Positions 59,294 to 64,000 of a stretch of 64,000 nucleotides of DNA are shown here, one piece after another. Each line of letters starts with the position of its first letter. Position 1 is the first letter of the stretch. This DNA comes from Rebecca billardiae RCC1528 (taxonomy: Eukaryota; Haptophyta). Under the pieces are notes generated by a model, which saw only the letters and a list, made by a program, of their open reading frames with translations, ran no database searches and was not told the DNA's origin. Made by a program: the position numbers and the translations under genes. Location of the stretch: assembly GCA_965240325.2 (NCBI GenBank), contig OZ251247.1, forward strand, positions 124,001 to 188,000. The letters run 5' to 3'.

Positions 59294-60760
59294 ATGGCCA
59301 GCACGGCGCAGGCGCACGCGCGCCGCCTCGCGCTCGACGACCTGCCGCGCGAGATGCTCGACCGCATCATCTCACTCCTGCCGCCGCGTGACCTCGCCAG
59401 CCTGAACGCCACCGCGCGCCTCTTCCACGCCGCGCCGCCCGGCGGGTGCTCGCCGGTCGAGCGCGCGCTGCGCGAGCGCGCGCGAGCGCGTGGGCACGAG
59501 CGCGCGCTGCCGGCGTCGCTGCTTTCGGGCGTGCGCACGTGGACGGAGGAGCTGCTTGTTCGCGAGCGCGTACTCGAGCTCGCATGCGCGCACGCATCCC
59601 CGGTTTCGGCAGGCGAGGGCTTCAGCGCATTTGTGGACGCGGAGGGCGGGCTGCACACGTGCGGCGAGGAGGAGGAGGAGGACGAGGACACAGGCGAGCC
59701 GACGGGCGAGTTCCGAGTGCACGAGGCCATCGGCCACACGGACGTGCATGTAGTGCGTGTGCCGACGCACGTCGTCTCCCTCAGTGCGGTGCGCGTGGTC
59801 GCGGTGGCCGCTGGCAGCTGCCACCTGCTCGCGCTGAGCGAGGCAGGCGCTGTGTACGGCTGCGGCGACAACGGCTGGGGCCAGCTCGGGCTGGGCGACA
59901 CGGAGGAGCGGCGCGCATTCGTTTTTGTCGAGCTACCCGTGTGTGAGCCCGCCGTCGGCATCTCGGCCGGCAACTACCACAGCCTGGCGCTCAGCGCCGC
60001 TGGGTGCGCGTACAGCTGGGGCTACAACGACTTCGGCCAGCTCGGCCACGGCGACAAGAAGGCGCGATGGGAGCCGACGCGCATCGAGGCGCTGGACGGC
60101 GTGCGCGTGGGCGGCGTGGCCGCGGGCCGTGAGCACACGCTGCTGCTCTCTGCACACGGCGCCGTGTACTCGTGCGGCGATGGCTTCTCTGGCAAGCTCG
60201 GCCACGGCGACCGGCAGGATCAGCACACGCCGCAGCGCATCGAGGCGCTTGCAGCAGTGCGCGCCGTGCACGTGAGCGCGGGCCACATGCACAGCCTGGT
60301 GGTGGACGCAGACGGGCTGGTCTACTCGTTCGGATTCCATGGGCAAGGCCAGCTCGGCCACGGTGCCCTTGGGTTCCGTGCCACGCCCCGGCGCATCGAG
60401 GCGCCCGCTGATGTGCGCGCCGTGCGCGCGTGCGCTGGCTTTCGCAGCAGCGCGGTGCTGGGCGCGGACGGCAGCGTGCACGCGTTCGGGGACAATGAGC
60501 ACGGCCAGCTCGGGCGGCGCGGGGATGCGGCTCCCGAGACCCCCGCACGAGTGAGCGTCCTCGCACAAGCTCACGTGGTGCGCTGTGCCATCGGCGCCTC
60601 CCACTCGCTGTTTGTGAGTGCTGACGGCCGCGTGTACGCGTGCGGCAAGCGCTCGGCTGCGCTCGGCCTCGGCATGAGCGCGGCCGAGCGAGCCGAGCCC
60701 ACACAGCGGGTTGCCACGCCCACGTACGTCGAGACGGCGTGGCGTGCGCTTGTCTGCTGA
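59294..60760 (+). CDS. F-box-RCC1 propeller protein FR18
   Basis: 488 aa, plus strand. MASTAQAHARRLALDDLPREM resembles FR2. F-box and seven blades are complete, with the acidic linker EEEEEDEDTGEPTGEFRVHEA. Variable pairs in blades 2-7: SC, NY, RE, HM, FR, AS. Blade 5 reads FGFHGQGQLGHGALG, a loop sequence unique to this gene. Ends ETAWRALVC. Convergent with the DnaJ gene to the right. Confidence 0.9.
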   Translation: MASTAQAHARRLALDDLPREMLDRIISLLPPRDLASLNATARLFHAAPPGGCSPVERALRERARARGHERALPASLLSGVRTWTEELLVRERVLELACAHASPVSAGEGFSAFVDAEGGLHTCGEEEEEDEDTGEPTGEFRVHEAIGHTDVHVVRVPTHVVSLSAVRVVAVAAGSCHLLALSEAGAVYGCGDNGWGQLGLGDTEERRAFVFVELPVCEPAVGISAGNYHSLALSAAGCAYSWGYNDFGQLGHGDKKARWEPTRIEALDGVRVGGVAAGREHTLLLSAHGAVYSCGDGFSGKLGHGDRQDQHTPQRIEALAAVRAVHVSAGHMHSLVVDADGLVYSFGFHGQGQLGHGALGFRATPRRIEAPADVRAVRACAGFRSSAVLGADGSVHAFGDNEHGQLGRRGDAAPETPARVSVLAQAHVVRCAIGASHSLFVSADGRVYACGKRSAALGLGMSAAERAEPTQRVATPTYVETAWRALVC

Positions 60761-61444
60761 TGGCATCGCGCGCGCCCGCTGAGGCGCGCCGTTGCGCGCT
60801 TTTTCTTCGTCACTGTCGTCGGGCGCTGGCCGGACAAAGGCAGGCGGCGGTGCTGAGGGCGCGCAGGTGATGAAATGCATTCCGATGACCGATGACGAGC
60901 AGCCATCGTCATCACTACTCCCCGCCCCGGCAGCGCCCGAGCTCTCGGACCGCGCGGGACGTACTACGACGACGACTATATACGACGATCCGCCCTGCTG
61001 CTGATGACTGCTAGCTCTATGCGTACGCGCGCGCGCGCGCTGATATATGACGACGGGCATGCACGCGCGCAGCGCACTATGACGATGACTATATATAGAC
61101 GAGGCGGCCCCGGAGCGACGCGGTCCGACCGTGGCGCGGCCGGTGATAATAACGGGCCGGATGAGCGCGAGCCGGTGCATGAGCGGCGCGCCGCCGGCGG
61201 GACGCCGCCCGATTTTGGCGCCGCATCGTCATCGTGCGTCCGCCCAGACGTGTCCGGGCTGCGCCATGGCGCAGCGGGCCCCGAGACCTCGAGTCGGCAG
61301 CGATGGCTGAGCCTGCGCCGTCGTCTCGGCTCCACCTCACCACCGTGGCAACGCCGCCGCCCGGCCGCGTCCCGCCCGCGCCACCGCACGCCCCGCGCCG
61401 ACTGGCCCTCCGCGCTCAGCTGCCGCCAGGCCCGGCGCTAGGCG
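60761..61444. other. Convergent intergenic region
   Basis: 684 bp between the FR18 stop and the DnaJ stop. It holds AT-rich TATA-containing repeats (CTATATACGACGA, CTATATATAGACGA) at 60975-61100 and nothing coding that I recognise. Confidence 0.5.
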
Positions 61445-63863
61445 TTAGGCGAAGGCGGCCTCGACCGCTGCGCGCTGCTCTGCGCTCAGCTCCGCCGGGA
61501 ACGTAACCGCCACCTTCACGTGCAGCTCGCCCGCGGTGGAGGGCACGGTGTGCACGGGCATGCCCTCGCCGCGCAGCCGGACCACCTGGAACGGCTTGGT
61601 CACCAGCCCGGGGCGGGAGACCTGCGCGGGGCAGGGCAGGGGAGGGGCGGGGGCGGGCGGGGGCGCGGGGAACGGTGGGCGGGCGCGCGGCGCCGCATGC
61701 GCGCGCGCGCAGGGCTCAGCCCGCAGCGCCCGCGGCGGGGCGGCCGCGTGCCCTCGGCGGCGTGCGCGCCCGCGCGCACGGAAGGGCACGGGCGGTGCGC
61801 GCGCGCGCGTGCGCGTGCCTTGACCGCGTGCCCGTCGAGGTGGGTGAGCGTCTTCTCAAAGCCGAGCAGCGCCTCCCGCAGCGAGATTGCAATCTCGGCG
61901 TGGAGGTCGTCCCCGCGCCGCTCGAAGGTCCGGTGGCGCGCCACCTTGAGCGTGAGGTGCACGTCGCCCGGGATCAGTCCGGGCGTCTGGCGCGCACGGC
62001 ACGGAGGCAGGCAGGCGGGCGGGGGCCCACGCTACTCAGCGGCGCGGCGCGGCGCCAGCCCCGGGGAGCGTCGCGCGCGCATGCGCGCGACGCGCGGCCG
62101 TGGCGGCGGCGCGCCCGGCGCGGCGGCGCGGCGCGCGCGCCCCGCCGCCCGCGCCCGGGCGCCCGCCTGCCCCCCCTGGCCCTATCGCTCGCCCTGCCCG
62201 CCGCGCACCTGCTCGCTCATCCGCTCGAACGTGAGCTGCGCGCCGTCCGCCATCCCCCGCTCGATCTGCGCGTCCAGCGTGGTGCGCTCCTGCTTGCAAA
62301 AGTCTTTGGAAGGCACCTGCGTCCGGGCAGTCCGGGGGGTCCGGGGAGTCCGGGAGTCGGAGAGGCGGCGAGTGTTGCGTCGGTGGCGAGCGGGTGGAGC
62401 CGTGCGAGGGAGGCGGCGGTGCGAGCAGGTGCGAGCAGGAGGGCAGCGGCGCGCGCGCGAGCAGACAGACACACGCACACGCACACGCGCGCGCGCACAC
62501 GGCCGCGCGCCGCCGCGGGGGCAGCAGGCGGGCGGGGCCAGGGTGGCGCGCGCGAGGTGGGCGCAGGAGAGGGCGAGGGCGGGGCGAAGGTGAGGAGAAC
62601 GGGGCGCGGCTCGGGCGGGCAGCCCACCGGCGTGCGTGCCGGGGGCTCGCGTCCAGGCCGGCAGCCATCGTGCGGCCCTCGCGTCTTCTCTTCCGTTGGC
62701 GGAAAAGTCCGGTGCTGGGCGAGGCCGCAGCGCACGCACCTGCTCCTGCTGCTGCACGACGAAGCCCGGCGCCATCTGCCGCTGCACCATCCGCACCTCC
62801 GGCGGGCACCGGCTGCACGCGTTGCACCCCTGCGCACGCGCACACGCACGCGCACGCACGCGCACGCGCCGCCCCGGAGTGAGTGGCCGTGAGCGCCGCC
62901 GCCGCGGCCAGCCGGCGGGCGCGCGCCCCGCGCGCCCGCGCCCGCCAAGCCGCCCGGCCGGAAAGTCCGGCGCTTGTCCGGTGCGAGCTCGGCCCGCGCG
63001 CACGGCGGCACCTTGGCGTTGAACTGCGTCGAGCCCGGGGTGAGGTCCTTGCAGCCGCGGCACACGACGCGCCGCGCGATCGACGCCTGCTTCACCGCGC
63101 CTGCGGTCGGGTGAGGGGCCCACAGCCGCGGCAGACACGGCCGCAGCAGCAGCGGTGCGCGGGGCCGGTGCGCAGCCCACCCGGGGGGTCGGCGGGTGAG
63201 ACACGCCGCCAGGCCGCGTGCGCTGCACTCGGCGGGGGCCGCACGCGGGCACGCGCACGCAGCTGCACAGACGCACGCACACGCGTCTGCATATACCCAC
63301 ACATAGAGACACTGCACACACATATGCCCACATCATATGTGCGCACTACCCACGTGGGTACGCGCGCATAGGCGCGCACCGTTGTAGATGTCCTCGAGCG
63401 TGACGCGCAGCTCGACGTTCGCGTCCGGCCCGCGCTTGCCCCCGCGCCCGCCGCCGCGCCCCCCGCCGCCACGCCCGCCGCCGCCGCCTGCATGCGCGCG
63501 GTGGGGCGCGCGCCGCGCGCCGTCAGCGGCAGCCGTGCGCGGGGCAGCAATCGACGCCCGGGTCAGCGCGCGCGTGCGCGTGTGTGCGTGCCCGCGTGCA
63601 GCGGTCCCGCTGCCGTGCCACAGCCCGCCCCGCTGTGCAGCGCTGCGCAGCGCGGTGTCACACGCACGCCGAAGACCGCCCCGAGCACGGCGCCCCCCTA
63701 CCCCTACCCCTACCCCTACCCGTACCCCTACCCGCACCCCTACCCCTAGTGCAGCGCACGCACCGAAGAACATCTCGAACGGGTCGAAGGCGTCCATGCC
63801 GCCGCCCCCCTCGCCCTCGCTCACCGCGCTCAGGCCGCCGTGGTCGTACAGGATGCGCTTGTC
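61445..63863 (-). CDS. DnaJ/Hsp40 co-chaperone, ERdj3/Scj1-like (5' end outside window)
   Basis: Seven 3' exons: 63764-63863, 63380-63487, 63012-63100, 62740-62829, 62209-62316, 61819-61986 and 61445-61621 (279 aa visible). Order: end of the J domain (DKRILYDHGG), acidic Gly linker with DAFDPFEMFFG, G-rich region, client-binding domain (RGPDANVELRVTLEDIYNG), Cys motifs (VCRGC, CNACSRC, FCKQE), then RTFERRGDDLH, LLGFEKTLTHLDGH and LRGEGMPVH. These match DnaJ proteins of the ER lumen (DNAJB11/Scj1), which hand clients to BiP. The Cys set is reduced compared with a full type I zinc domain. The exon at 61819 ends AAG|GCACGC, a GC-AG intron that preserves the usual HAVK alignment. J-domain start and signal peptide lie beyond 64000. 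Confidence 0.85.
63695..63750 (+). repeat. CCCCTA hexamer array in DnaJ intron
   Basis: CCCCTA repeated with CCCGTA and CCCGCA variants across about 55 bp of the intron between the 63764 and 63487 exons. Confidence 0.85.
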
Positions 63864-64000
63864 CTGCAGGGGGGCAGGGGGGAGGCGTGGAGACAGGGGC
63901 GGAGGTCGGGAGGCGGCGGGGTGAGCGCGGCTGCGCGCCCGACTGCTGCCGCGCTGGCACACACTGTGGCGCACGGGTGCGCACGCGTACACACACAGCG
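63864..64000 (-). other. DnaJ intron at window edge
   Basis: The sequence upstream of the 63863 acceptor (CTGCAG) is C/T-rich on the gene strand and has no J-domain coding; it is read as an intron continuing past the window. Confidence 0.6.

Noticed and set aside
2036-60760. FR proteins as Ran exchange factors (RCC1) or UVR8 photoreceptors
   Set aside because: They have an N-terminal F-box, and the positions that would be Trp-Arg in UVR8 are variable; only the fold is shared.
1-64000. tRNA, rRNA or transposase genes
   Set aside because: I found no cloverleaf with A/B boxes that I could support, no rRNA-like sequence and no transposase motif; a dedicated covariance-model search was not possible here.

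Overview
The window is very GC-rich nuclear DNA of a eukaryote. Its single-copy genes carry spliceosomal introns, most with GTGCG donors. One gene encodes a small thylakoid-type protein behind a presequence with an ASA|F cleavage site, which is characteristic of algae with red-algal-derived secondary plastids. I infer a haptophyte or a stramenopile alga; the sequence does not settle which. I saw no bacterial operons, CRISPR array, rRNA or tRNA.

About 2.0-43.7 kb is a tandem array of intronless paralogues, nearly all on the minus strand. Sixteen intact genes (FR1-FR16) each encode an N-terminal F-box followed by a seven-bladed RCC1-type beta-propeller. They are separated by spacers that are themselves repeated. 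A truncated copy lies at 31.2-31.5 kb. Two more intact members (FR17, FR18) lie at 57.2-60.8 kb on the plus strand. By family knowledge F-box proteins are substrate adaptors of SCF ubiquitin ligases, so the propeller would be the target-binding part. The array shows a recent 3-kb duplication (9.2-12.2 versus 21.8-24.8 kb), patchwork gene conversion, and at least three insertions with terminal inverted repeats (16.2-17.0, 37.6-38.6 and 43.8-44.5 kb), each with a long hairpin close to its right end.

The most striking signal is inside the FR proteins. In each of blades 2-7, two adjacent residues in the motif AG-x-x-H-S vary from gene to gene, while the residues and DNA on both sides are nearly invariant. 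A second variable patch (x-N-x-x-G-Q-L-G) occurs in the same blades. This looks like focused diversification of one propeller face.

Interleaved with and following the array are intron-containing genes. There are two copies of a five-exon putative outer-membrane beta-barrel gene (29.2-31.2 and 45.0-47.0 kb, minus). Next come a PsbM-like nuclear plastid gene (47.3-48.0 kb, plus), a glycine-rich single-pass membrane protein with an SRCR domain (48.7-51.9 kb, plus) and a mitochondrial GTP/GDP carrier of the Ggc1 type (52.3-55.1 kb, plus). Last is the 3' part of an ERdj3/Scj1-type DnaJ gene that runs off the right edge (61.4-64.0 kb, minus). Exon models were checked by reading frame, and every complete model sums to a multiple of three.
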